A stretch of 64,000 nucleotides of DNA, taken from NCBI RefSeq assembly GCF_039904985.1, contig NZ_CP157005.1:2852001-2916000 (forward strand), in the 5' to 3' direction. This document shows, one piece after another, positions 42,045 to 49,966 of the stretch. The position numbers and the translations under genes are program-made. Origin of the DNA: Methylomonas sp. AM2-LC. Lineage in GTDB: Bacteria; Pseudomonadota; Gammaproteobacteria; Methylococcales; Methylomonadaceae. How positions within the stretch are numbered: the first letter of the stretch is position 1; the number at the start of each line of letters is the position of its first letter. Under the pieces are notes generated by a model. That model saw nothing but the letters and a program-made list of their open reading frames with translations. It was not told the origin of the DNA and made no database searches.

Positions 42045-43058
42045 CTAAGCGGCTAGTGAAATGATTTGTGCCCAGGAATGCACAGCCGAGCATTCAAGGA
42101 CTTTGCGACGAAGTTGCACGACATTACCAGCTGATATATCAGCATCACCAAGGCCAGCGGCGTGTAAAATTTTTAGATTTCTGTACCAAGTGGTCTTATG
42201 AGTTAAGTCGCGGGCTTTTTCCCAGCCTTGCGACTGAATTAACAAAAATAAAGAATGAGCGGCTTTAGCTTTGCCAGGGGTATCAGAAACAGCAATAATT
42301 CTGTCAATTAATTGAGATTCGTCTGTCATTTCACTAGCTCCTATCATGCGCTCAAAGTATGTGCGCCATTCTCCCGTAAGATCATCACGGGTCAGTTCAA
42401 ACCAGGGCTTATCAGTTCTTTCTCGTAGGTATTGAGCGCCTAGTTTTAGCTCAAGCCTTAATATGCGGTTTGACAGGTTGCGTTCTTCAATTGAGTAGAT
42501 ACGGCCCGAATAATTTGGTTGTTTCATCATGTAGTCGATATGTGGGCCTTTTGCGTAGGCCTTGCCCGATCTTAGGCGGCTTTTATGCGACCAGTAAACA
42601 GTGTCGCCCGCTTGTTGTGATACACGATAGCGACCGCCCTCACATTCTCTAAGTGTCCGTAATGCAATACGGACGGCGGCAAGATCGTCTAACATTAGAT
42701 TGCTGGTTACATCTATACGGCTAACGTGCCAATGTTTGTAATCGCGTGACAGTTCAATACCGATCTGCTTGCTTGTAAATGTAATCATGCGATCAAGACA
42801 GCCGACTAAATCAAGTGCAACGGCAGCACCCTCGCCAAAAACAGCACAACCAGAGCCACAAACCCTTGCTGGGCTGCCTTGAATCCAGATTGAATCAGAA
42901 CCAGCTCTAAAACTAATCTGGTGTGAATCTGAGCGTATAGAATCCCATGCGCTAGATTCCCAGATTTTCATCCCAGTTCGTGGACAGTAACGCAAAACAC
43001 GATCACCCATCATGCGGATAGCTTCCCAGTGTTCATGTGGTATCTTGTCCATTGGCAT
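42045..43058 (-). CDS. Phage replication initiator (copy 2), N-terminally shortened
   Basis: 337 residues. Compared with 33420-34460, a 27-bp in-frame deletion removes codons 2-10 (LIDWITAYL), and a new start (MPMDK) is formed from the junction. The rest is over 97% identical, with a small cluster of changes near TSRRTW to THKTTW. Whether the shortened initiator still works is unknown; residues lost include a conserved tryptophan. Confidence 0.82.
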   Translation of the reverse strand: MPMDKIPHEHWEAIRMMGDRVLRYCPRTGMKIWESSAWDSIRSDSHQISFRAGSDSIWIQGSPARVCGSGCAVFGEGAAVALDLVGCLDRMITFTSKQIGIELSRDYKHWHVSRIDVTSNLMLDDLAAVRIALRTLRECEGGRYRVSQQAGDTVYWSHKSRLRSGKAYAKGPHIDYMMKQPNYSGRIYSIEERNLSNRILRLELKLGAQYLRERTDKPWFELTRDDLTGEWRTYFERMIGASEMTDESQLIDRIIAVSDTPGKAKAAHSLFLLIQSQGWEKARDLTHKTTWYRNLKILHAAGLGDADISAGNVVQLRRKVLECSAVHSWAQIISLAA

Positions 43059-43180
43059 GAAAGACTAAAATCAGGATAACGGGGTAAAAAACCTATTTCA
43101 ACACGGCGAGTGTCTTCAGCTTTTAACCATTCAGCTAAAAAAGGTTTTGTAACGTCGATAACACCAACGTTACAGAAAGG
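43010..43180 (-). pseudogene. 106-aa phage gene, remnant cut by Tn3
   Basis: C-terminal remnant of the gene equivalent to 34454-34774. The 5' part beyond FCNVGVID is gone at the transposon boundary (about 43180). Because of the 27-bp deletion the old stop is lost, and the frame runs on into rep (SLSCQWTRYHMNTGK) to a stop at 43010. Confidence 0.8.
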
Positions 43181-43181
43181 G

Positions 43182-43276
43182 GGGTGCTAATAAACAAAAG
43201 GCTCTAAAGTTTCACGGGATTTTGGCCAACATCTTGTTCAGAAAGGCCATAGGTCGATTTTCGATCTCTCAAATTT
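43182..43276 (+). repeat. Tn3 left terminal inverted repeat, about 95 bp
   Basis: Begins GGGTGCTAATAAACAAAAGG and matches the reverse complement of 47827-47921 with scattered mismatches. Most Tn3-family ends are 38-50 bp, so this is an extended repeat. Up to two extra G residues at 43180-43181 make the exact first base uncertain. Confidence 0.85.
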
Positions 43277-43344
43277 GAGTCTATTTCGGATACAGCTGAC
43301 ATAGAGTTAGCTAACGAAAACCGTCTCTAAGTTGTCATTTACAG

Positions 43345-43941
43345 CTAAAGCTCGCTGATTGGAATACGAAAAGATTTTCGACCCTCATCACAGTGATACC
43401 AATTAAGTTGGGCACTATCAAGATGCACATCATTGATACTCTGCCATTTTGTTGGAGCTAGTTCGTAGATAGCTTTGTCGCAATTTATTTTCTTGGCGAA
43501 CGATATGGATGATGGCTGTAGCCAGAATGTCTTGATGGGGCCGCATGTCAGATACGGGTCTCCAGATTGAAATCCTAATCGACCAATTCCTATGACCGCA
43601 CCTCGACTCACATGTCCAATCCCTCGTATCACGCTGGATTTGCTGAAGTCACCGCTGCCATCACCCTGATAAAACCATTCATACTGAGCGCTGTGGCTTT
43701 CTTCGCCTGAACTGAATATGGTGGGTTGCTTCTTGTCATTACCTTTATGATACTCAATAAAACGAACTGCACAAACACCCTCATCACCACGTATCAGTAA
43801 GAAGCTACCGAAAGGTGCGGATACTTGATGCCAGCCAATATGAGCAAACTCCGTTTGTTCGGAGTCAACGGTGCCGGCAACAACATACGGGATGTATACC
43901 AAGCTGAAAGCTAGGGTTAGTTGTGTGTATTTCTTAAACAT
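43345..43941 (-). CDS. Tn3 passenger: secreted protein of unknown function
   Basis: 198 residues from ATG 43941, which begins a good signal peptide (MFKKYTQLTLAFSLVYIPYVVAG); a longer frame to 43992 overlaps tnpR. The mature part is beta-rich with WHQVSAPFGSFLLIRG near the start and cysteines in GVCAVRF, YLTCGP, NCDKA and YHCDEG, likely two disulfides. No resistance family or other known passenger recognised. It is the only cargo, transcribed leftward behind tnpR, and its ribosome-binding site is weak. Confidence 0.7.
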   Translation of the reverse strand: MFKKYTQLTLAFSLVYIPYVVAGTVDSEQTEFAHIGWHQVSAPFGSFLLIRGDEGVCAVRFIEYHKGNDKKQPTIFSSGEESHSAQYEWFYQGDGSGDFSKSSVIRGIGHVSRGAVIGIGRLGFQSGDPYLTCGPIKTFWLQPSSISFAKKINCDKAIYELAPTKWQSINDVHLDSAQLNWYHCDEGRKSFRIPISEL

Positions 43942-43960
43942 GTTGGCGTATGGCGCTATA

Positions 43961-44578
43961 TTAATGATCGACACCCAACACCCTTTTACCATAATCTCTT
44001 AATGCACCATTGGGCGCAAGGTAACGATATAGGGTTGGCTTGGTGATACCCAGCTCTTTGCAAAGTTCGGAGATAACGGTTTCTTTTTGCCCCATTGCCG
44101 ATTGAGCTAATCTTACTTGAGCTTTAGTTAAAGCGAATTTTGCACCGCCTTTTCTCCCTCTTGCTCTGGCTGCCGTTAAAGCTGCTTTTGTTCGTTCACT
44201 AATCAATTCACGCTCAAATTCTGCCAAGGCTGCAAAAATACCGAAAATCAACTTTCCACTGGAAGTGGCAGTATCAATATTTGCGCCTTGTCCGGCCAAT
44301 ACTTTAAAACCGACACCTTTTTCAGATAAGTCATGAACGGTAGTCACCAGATGCTTTAGATTCCGGCCCAGTCGGTCGAGTTTCCAAACGATCAAAACAT
44401 CACCCGCTCTTAATGCTTTTAGGCAGGCTAACAAGCCTGGACGTTCGTCATTTTTACCGGATGCATAATCAGTATAAATATGATCGGACGTGACGCCATG
44501 CTCTATTAGCGCATCGATTTGAGGATCAAGAACTTGAGTGCCATCCGATTTTGAGACCCTTGCATAGCCAATTAACAT
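43961..44578 (-). CDS. tnpR: Tn3 resolvase (serine recombinase)
   Basis: 205-residue small serine recombinase that resolves cointegrates at res. Catalytic domain with the nucleophilic serine in YARVSKSDG, the arginine-rich WKLDRLGRNLKHL motif and FAALAEFERELISERTKAAL. A C-terminal helix-turn-helix (SELCKELGITKPTLYRYL) binds the res subsites. Complete and of normal length. Transcribed divergently from tnpA. Confidence 0.95.
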   Translation of the reverse strand: MLIGYARVSKSDGTQVLDPQIDALIEHGVTSDHIYTDYASGKNDERPGLLACLKALRAGDVLIVWKLDRLGRNLKHLVTTVHDLSEKGVGFKVLAGQGANIDTATSSGKLIFGIFAALAEFERELISERTKAALTAARARGRKGGAKFALTKAQVRLAQSAMGQKETVISELCKELGITKPTLYRYLAPNGALRDYGKRVLGVDH

Positions 44579-44753
44579 AGTTTTACCAGTTTCATAAACG
44601 ACCGTTTGTGTAACTCATATTTTGACAAGGTTCAGAGCGGATTAAACGGTAACATAATAAGTTAATCTAACAAAGTAACATAAACATGATAAATTATACG
44701 TGAAACTGCGGCGGCGCAGAAGCTATATTTGTTTTCATTGCGCAATAGTTTAG
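44579..44753. other. Tn3 res / divergent promoter region
   Basis: Intergenic region between the divergently transcribed tnpR and tnpA, the normal place of the resolution site and both promoters. It contains partial dyads (for example ACGACCGTTTGTGTAACTC and nearby TTTTGACAAGG) expected of resolvase subsites. Subsite borders cannot be fixed by eye. Confidence 0.55.
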
Positions 44754-47700
44754 ATGCCAAGAATAAAAATTTTCAACACCACCGAAAAAAACGACTTTGA
44801 ATCGCCGCCGGTGTTTAATAGTGTTGAACGCCGGCGATTCTTTACCCTGCCGCAAATGCTCAATGAGGCAATGGAGAACTTGAAGAGTCCAACCAATAAG
44901 GTCTGTTTCGTGGTGACGGCTGGCTACTTCAAGTCGCGGCATCGGTTTTTTGCTCGACAGTTCCATCAAACGGACATTACGTATGTTGCCATGCAAATTG
45001 GCGTACAGATTGATGACGTTGATACGAGCGCCTATGACAAGGCCTCTTATTTACGTCACCAACGCATTATTTTAAATTACTTCGGTTTTACCCTATTTGA
45101 TACTGCCGCAAGGGCATTTGCAAAACACGAAATTTCAATCATGTTGCGCGTCCAGTTCAGGCCAAAAATAATTTTACTGGACACCATGCAGCTATTGACG
45201 CGTAAGGAAATTTCCCTACCTAGCTACAACGTGCTGGCCGCTTTGATTGTCGAAGCGATTAATGAGCATCAGAACGGCCTAAATGAAATCATCAAGACCG
45301 GCCTAAACAAAGCTCAGCAAGATATGCTCGATGCCTTATTGGAAAAAGTAACAGGATCGGGTTCCGATGACAAATGGCGTTATCAAATTACGCTGCTTAA
45401 AAAAGCGTCCCAATCAACCCGACCTTCAAAAATTAAAGCCAATCTTGCCGATCTACAAAATTTGATGGCGCTTTATCTCGAATTTAAACCCGTAGTGAAT
45501 CAGCTCGGTTTAAGTTATGAATGCTTGCGCTACTACGCCTATTCCGTTATCAAAGCTCAGATTCCTCAGGTCTCTCGCCGGGCAAAAGAGGATCGCTATC
45601 TCCATTTAATAGCTTTCATTGTCTACCAAACGCTGAAACTGCAAGACATGTTAATAGATGTCCTGCTGTTGGCTGTCCAATCTGCGATCAATGCCACCTA
45701 TAATGAACATAAGGAAATCTGTTACCAAGAGATAGAAAGCCGGAATCAGTCCGTCACACAATTGGTTGACGGCCTGCAGAACGATTTCATAAGCACCCTG
45801 GCTATGATCAAAACCATCATTGCTGAAGCTGGATTAACCGCAGATCAAAAAGTCGTGGCAATAGAGGCCGCCATTAATCGGCCAACATCAAAAAAAACCG
45901 GCATCGAGCAGCGAATCAACGATTTCAAGGATGAACTAACCACTCTTCAGCAGCAGGGCATCGGTTACTATGACCTACTCGAAAAACGATCTCTCAAACT
46001 ACAAGGTCGCGTTGCCGATATTGTGAGGCAGGCGATTTTTGATTCAAATTGCGGCAAACCATTGTTACTGGAAGCCATCGTGCATTACCAGAAAAAGTCT
46101 GGAAATATCGACAAGCAGGCACCGATTGCTTTTTTAACGCTTGAGCAGCGTAGTTTGATAGTCGCTCAAGACGGCAAGTTTCGGGTATCTCTCTATAAGG
46201 CGCTACTCTATCTTGCGGTTGCGGATGCTGTCAAATCCGGCGTTCTCAACCTGCTTCATTCAGAAAAATATCGTTCCCTTGACGATTATATGATCCCAAA
46301 AACCGATTGGGATGCAAACCGGGATGAATACTTGCAACGGGCGGAATTAACCCGCTATTCCGATTGTCAGGCAACTTTGAAGGCATTGTCGCAGGCCGTT
46401 GACATCCGTTATGAGGAAACCAATAACCGCTTTATAGCTGGTGGGAATCCATACCTGACGTTTCGCAGTAATGGTACATTCCATGTTTCAACACCCAAGC
46501 TTGAGGAAGTGGATAGCTTGTCATTGGGCAGCGTATTTCCGGAGCGAAAATATATCCCTTTGCTTGAAGCGTTGGCCACGGTTGATAACGCGACCGGCTT
46601 CCTAGAAGAATTTGAACATTGGCAGATGAAGAACCGGCGCCCCAAACCGGCTAGGAAGGTTTTCTTCGCGGGAATCATGGCCTATGGCTGCGATATTGGT
46701 TACCGTAAACTGGCGCAAATTTCCAGGCAGATCAATGAAAATGAGTTGGATAACACGCTGAATTGGTATTTTTCGTTAGCTAACGTCCAAAGCGCGAATG
46801 ATCGTATTTTACAATTCATGGATAAAATGGAGATACCGGATATTTACCGGAATCAAGACGGCCAGTTGCACACCGCCAGTGATGGTCAAAAAGTCGGGGT
46901 GTCTGTTGATTCACTCAACGCTAACTATTCCTTTAAATATTTGGGGAAAGACAAAGGCGCAAGCGTAATCAGTTTCATCGATATGCGCCAGATGATGTGG
47001 CATTCAATGGTTATCAGCGCTGCTGAGCGCGAAGCCCCCTATGTGATTGATGGCCTAATGCACAACGATGTTATAAAAAGCGATATTCATTCAACGGATA
47101 CGCATGGTTATTCAGAAGTGATATTTGCCGCCACTTTTTTCCTGAACTTCACGTTTGCACCTCGCATCAAAGGACTTGGCCGCCAGAAGCTATATGCGTT
47201 CAGGAACGGAAAAACGAAAACCACGGGGCAAGACACTCAGGGCTTTAAACCTGATCGATATATCAATGAGGAAATTGCTAGCACCCAGTGGGATGAAATG
47301 TTGCGGTTTATAGCGACAATTAAGCTAAAAAGGACGACAGCTTCGCAGCTTTTTAGGCGATTGAATTCCTACTCTAAGCAGCACCCGCTTTATAAGGCAT
47401 TGAAAGAATTTGGCAAGATTCCTAAGACGCTGTTTATCTTAAAGTATGCAGACGACCTTGAATTCAGGCAAGCGATTGAGAAACAACTTAATAAAGTTGA
47501 GGGGTCGAATAAATTATCCAAGGCGATTTCACTGGGTAATGATCATGCGTTCTCTCAAGGTGAAAAAGAAGACCAGGACATTGCGGAAGGCTGTCGCCGA
47601 CTAATCAAAAATACCCTTATATGTTGGAACTATCTTTATCTTGCAAAGGAACTCGGTAAGGATAATAACGAAGAGCGTAAAAAAGAACTCATGGAAGCCA

Positions 47701-47795
47701 TCCGAAACGATTCCGTCATGCGGTGGAGCCATTTTAACTTGCAGGGGGAGTATGATTTCTCGGATGAAAAAATGATTGATTCCGTCGGGTTGTAA
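44754..47795 (+). CDS. tnpA: Tn3-family transposase
   Basis: 1013-residue DDE transposase, the full Tn3-family length. N-terminal DNA-binding region (FFTLPQMLNEAM; CFVVTAGYFKSRHRFF), long helical middle, and the C-terminal RNase-H-like core around VGVSVDSLNANYS, then SDIHSTDTHGYSEVIF, then FAPRIKGLGRQKLYAF, holding the first and second Asp; the Glu lies further along. Intact, so probably active in trans on the 95-bp ends. It catalyses replicative transposition that makes cointegrates. Confidence 0.95.
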   Translation: MPRIKIFNTTEKNDFESPPVFNSVERRRFFTLPQMLNEAMENLKSPTNKVCFVVTAGYFKSRHRFFARQFHQTDITYVAMQIGVQIDDVDTSAYDKASYLRHQRIILNYFGFTLFDTAARAFAKHEISIMLRVQFRPKIILLDTMQLLTRKEISLPSYNVLAALIVEAINEHQNGLNEIIKTGLNKAQQDMLDALLEKVTGSGSDDKWRYQITLLKKASQSTRPSKIKANLADLQNLMALYLEFKPVVNQLGLSYECLRYYAYSVIKAQIPQVSRRAKEDRYLHLIAFIVYQTLKLQDMLIDVLLLAVQSAINATYNEHKEICYQEIESRNQSVTQLVDGLQNDFISTLAMIKTIIAEAGLTADQKVVAIEAAINRPTSKKTGIEQRINDFKDELTTLQQQGIGYYDLLEKRSLKLQGRVADIVRQAIFDSNCGKPLLLEAIVHYQKKSGNIDKQAPIAFLTLEQRSLIVAQDGKFRVSLYKALLYLAVADAVKSGVLNLLHSEKYRSLDDYMIPKTDWDANRDEYLQRAELTRYSDCQATLKALSQAVDIRYEETNNRFIAGGNPYLTFRSNGTFHVSTPKLEEVDSLSLGSVFPERKYIPLLEALATVDNATGFLEEFEHWQMKNRRPKPARKVFFAGIMAYGCDIGYRKLAQISRQINENELDNTLNWYFSLANVQSANDRILQFMDKMEIPDIYRNQDGQLHTASDGQKVGVSVDSLNANYSFKYLGKDKGASVISFIDMRQMMWHSMVISAAEREAPYVIDGLMHNDVIKSDIHSTDTHGYSEVIFAATFFLNFTFAPRIKGLGRQKLYAFRNGKTKTTGQDTQGFKPDRYINEEIASTQWDEMLRFIATIKLKRTTASQLFRRLNSYSKQHPLYKALKEFGKIPKTLFILKYADDLEFRQAIEKQLNKVEGSNKLSKAISLGNDHAFSQGEKEDQDIAEGCRRLIKNTLICWNYLYLAKELGKDNNEERKKELMEAIRNDSVMRWSHFNLQGEYDFSDEKMIDSVGL

Positions 47796-47826
47796 GCTCT
47801 CAAAAAACTGCCTTTAAAATCAGCTA

Positions 47827-47921
47827 AAATTTGAGAGGTCAAAAATCGTCTGTAGGCCTTTCTGAACAATAGGTTGGCCAAAATCCCGTGAAACTTTAGA
47901 ACCTTTTGTTTATTAGCACCC
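47827..47921 (-). repeat. Tn3 right terminal inverted repeat, about 95 bp
   Basis: Reverse complement of the left end with a few differences (for example GGTTCTAAAG against GGCTCTAAAG, and CTATTGTTC against ATCTTGTTC). It reads into the adjacent KfrA-like gene fragment, so a chimeric open frame crosses the boundary. Confidence 0.85.
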
Positions 47922-48124
47922 AATGCACTCAAAACTTCGGTGGGAACCGACATACTCCCTTTTTTAACCAATTGATACAGTTTATTGGTGGTGGGAGTGA
48001 TTCCGTATCTAAAGAACAATAACGCACATACCTCCCGATATAAATCACGGGTGTGGATAAATTGTGGACGTAAGGCATCAACTTCGTCCTGTATTTTAGC
48101 TTCTTGGTCTAATAATTCATTCAT
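47922..48124 (-). pseudogene. KfrA-like DNA-binding gene, truncated by Tn3
   Basis: The first 67 codons of a plasmid/phage-type DNA-binding protein: a helical start (LDQEAKIQDEVDALRPQ), then LFFRYGITPTTNKLYQLVKKGS, the helix-turn-helix pattern of the KfrA N-terminal family (G-x-x-PT...G-S). The coding sequence then runs into the transposon repeat, so the C-terminal coiled coil is lost. The missing half is not on the other side of the transposon. A dyad upstream is a plausible autoregulatory site. Confidence 0.72.
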
Positions 48125-48150
48125 ATGTAAATTTCTTGCTTGTCACTTTT

Positions 48151-48225
48151 AAATAATACTACATAATACATAGTATTATTTCAATAGTTATTGATAAATT
48201 TGACATTATTTACGTAATGTCAAAT
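48151..48225. promoter_or_regulatory. Two operator-like dyads upstream of the KfrA-like fragment
   Basis: AAATAATACTA (48151-48161) and TAGTATTATTT (48171-48181) form an 11-bp inverted repeat with a 9-nt spacer. ATTTGACATTA (48198-48208) and TAATGTCAAAT (48215-48225) form a second 11-bp repeat with a 6-nt spacer. KfrA-type proteins bind repeats in their own promoter, so at least the first may be such a site. Confidence 0.55.
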
Positions 48226-48752
48226 AATTATAAATACACATTTTTGCCAAAATTAGCTAAGTTTCTCCCTCTTATTGAAAGAATGACTGACATCGTGTCA
48301 GAAATTCATAAGCTACAGCATGATTTTGACGACAGCACTAGATCAAATCGGGCAAACGGCAGAACTGCGCAAATTTCTGCAACTAACGACCAAGAAGCGC
48401 TTGGCTCGCTTGCTTTATCCATACCCAAACCACATTTAATAATTACCGCAAAGAACCCGAAAAGTTTTATCTATGGGCTAATTTTCAAATAGGTAAACCC
48501 GTTTCATCGTTAACGATCGTCGCCACTTGGGTTTATCCCCCTACCCTAGCCCAAATGAGAAAACACCACTGGTATTATCATTGGGAAAGTCAAGGCAATC
48601 ATTAAACCGATCAGCATTACATTTCACACCTTAAGGCTTATTCCTACAAACCCGGCAGTTGGGGACCGAACCAACTTTCGAGCTTATTGCTCCATACGGA
48701 AGCTGGCACAATCCTCAATGGTGAGGGTGTAAAAATAACTGAGGTGCAATAA
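48217..48752 (+). pseudogene. Decayed coding fragments in several frames
   Basis: ATG 48217 opens MSNNYKYTFLPKLAKFLPLIERM, but protein-like sequence then moves between frames: 48335-48439 reads LDQIGQTAELRKFLQLTTKK, and 48441-48605 in a third frame reads EKFYLWANFQIGKPVSSLTI to WYYHWESQGNH followed by a stop. After it the same frame continues through YSYKPGSWGPNQ to 48752. The last motif loosely recalls the C-terminal GSWGP of glucose-6-phosphate dehydrogenase, with low confidence. I read this as degenerated genes left at a deletion scar between the transposon and nuo; the 91-codon frame alone is not convincing. Confidence 0.45.
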
Positions 48753-48924
48753 ATATCGTTCCAAGATCGGACGATGACGTACTTTTCAACTCAGTTTTGG
48801 AAATACTGCCTATGTTCGGTAGCGTACGGAAATGAATTCTCTACAACCCTTATCATTCGTTGCTTGCAAAAACATAAGGGATAATCGACATGAACCCAAA
48901 GGTATATTTGCTGTTCCCAACGCC

Positions 48925-49347
48925 ATGAACGCGAGCGAATTGCTGCAATTGATCTTTTATTTGATAGCAGTAGTTACTATTACCAGTGTCATGCTCGGCG
49001 GCGCTTATTTATTGGGGCAGAAGCATCTGGCCAAAGCTGCTGATGAACCCTTTGAATCTGGAATTGTTCCAACAGGTGATATTCATCTACGCTTTTCTGT
49101 GCAGTTTTATTTGATCGCCATCTTTTTTGTGATTTTCGACATGGAAAGTGTTTTCTTGTTTGCCTGGTCAGTGGCCTTACAGGAAGCTGGCTGGTCCGGT
49201 TTTTTCGAAGCTTTAATCTTCACCAGTATATTAATCGCGGCTTTGTTTTATCTTTGGGCTATCGGCGCTCTTGACTGGCGCACCCGAAGACAGAAAATCA
49301 CGGTCTCAGCGGATCACGGGAGGAACAATGCATTGGACTCTAAGTAA
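48925..49347 (+). CDS. nuoA: NADH:quinone oxidoreductase subunit A
   Basis: First gene of the complex I operon; a small inner-membrane subunit near the quinone site. From ATG 48925 it has 140 residues and three membrane helices, with the conserved acidic loop [22 protein letters not shown] between helices 1 and 2 and [16 protein letters not shown] in helix 2. An earlier in-frame ATG at 48832 would add 31 unconserved residues. Neither start has a strong ribosome-binding site. It overlaps nuoB by 20 bp. The promoter should lie in 48753-48924. Confidence 0.92.
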   Translation: MNASELLQLIFYLIAVVTITSVMLGGAYLLGQKHLAKAADEPFESGIVPTGDIHLRFSVQFYLIAIFFVIFDMESVFLFAWSVALQEAGWSGFFEALIFTSILIAALFYLWAIGALDWRTRRQKITVSADHGRNNALDSK

Positions 49348-49966
49348 AGCACAAGCCGGTCCTGCACCTAATGTCGAGCGGCAAAGCTATGAAGAGGCGG
49401 TACAGAGTAATTTCCTGTTCGCTAAACTTGAAGATATGGTCGCTTGGGGGCAATCCCATTCCATCTGGCCTTTTAACTTTGGCTTATCCTGCTGCTACGT
49501 AGAAATGGCGACCGCCTTCACCAGCAGACACGACATTGCCCGTTTTGGCTCAGAAGTGATCAGAGCTTCACCGCGTCAGGCTGATTTGATCATTATTTCA
49601 GGTACCGTATTCCGAAAAATGGCGCCAGTTGTCAAGCGACTTTACGATCAATTACTGGAACCACGTTGGGTAATCTCTATGGGTTCCTGCGCGAATTCCG
49701 GCGGGATGTACGATATTTACAGCGTCGTGCAGGGGGTAGACAAATTTTTACCGGTAGATGTCTATGTACCCGGCTGCCCTCCACGGCCTGAGGCGTTGTT
49801 GCAAGGATTATTGCTGCTACAGGAGTCTATAGGTAAAGAAAGACGTCCATTAAGCTGGGTGACAGGAGAACAATCGGTTATAAAACCATCTAAACCCAGC
49901 TACCGCGATTTACTGACGGAAGAAAGGATGCAAGCCATGCAGTTAAAAAATCCCGATGAACTCTAA
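49328..49966 (+). CDS. nuoB: NADH:quinone oxidoreductase subunit B
   Basis: Peripheral-arm subunit that binds the terminal [4Fe-4S] cluster N2 and passes electrons to quinone. 212 residues from ATG 49328 (GGGAGG 5 nt upstream). The cysteine pair in [11 protein letters not shown], the third in [14 protein letters not shown] and the fourth in [13 protein letters not shown] are the cluster ligands. Overlaps nuoA and, by 11 bp, nuoCD. Longer than the usual 160-220 only at the C-terminus, as in Gammaproteobacteria. Confidence 0.96.
   Translation: MHWTLSKAQAGPAPNVERQSYEEAVQSNFLFAKLEDMVAWGQSHSIWPFNFGLSCCYVEMATAFTSRHDIARFGSEVIRASPRQADLIIISGTVFRKMAPVVKRLYDQLLEPRWVISMGSCANSGGMYDIYSVVQGVDKFLPVDVYVPGCPPRPEALLQGLLLLQESIGKERRPLSWVTGEQSVIKPSKPSYRDLLTEERMQAMQLKNPDEL

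Larger units (their letters stand above)
35759..43180 (-). mobile_element. Filamentous prophage, copy 2, truncated by Tn3
   Basis: Second inovirus unit with the same gene order as copy 1, nearly identical over most of 36115-36600 and 37579-43180. It carries an extra 0.97-kb cargo (36611-37578) and different variable cassettes. Its right end is lost: the 106-aa gene is cut at about 43180 by the transposon, and the 120-aa gene, switch, repressor and right attachment site are missing. It must rely on copy 1 for the repressor. Confidence 0.87.
43182..47921 (+). mobile_element. Tn3-family transposon
   Basis: 4.7-kb unit transposon with tnpA (rightward), tnpR (leftward) and one passenger gene. The ends carry long inverted repeats of about 95 bp. 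No 5-bp target duplication is visible (AAGGG on the left, AATGC on the right). The left flank is prophage DNA and the right flank an unrelated KfrA-like gene, so the element now marks a deletion or rearrangement endpoint. Confidence 0.9.

Noticed and set aside
44579..44753. Exact res subsites I-III
   Set aside because: Partial dyads are visible but their borders and number cannot be fixed without alignment to related Tn3 elements.
47636..48124. 162-codon minus-strand frame
   Set aside because: A chimera: only the first 67 codons are the KfrA-like gene, the rest is read-through into the Tn3 end and antisense tnpA.
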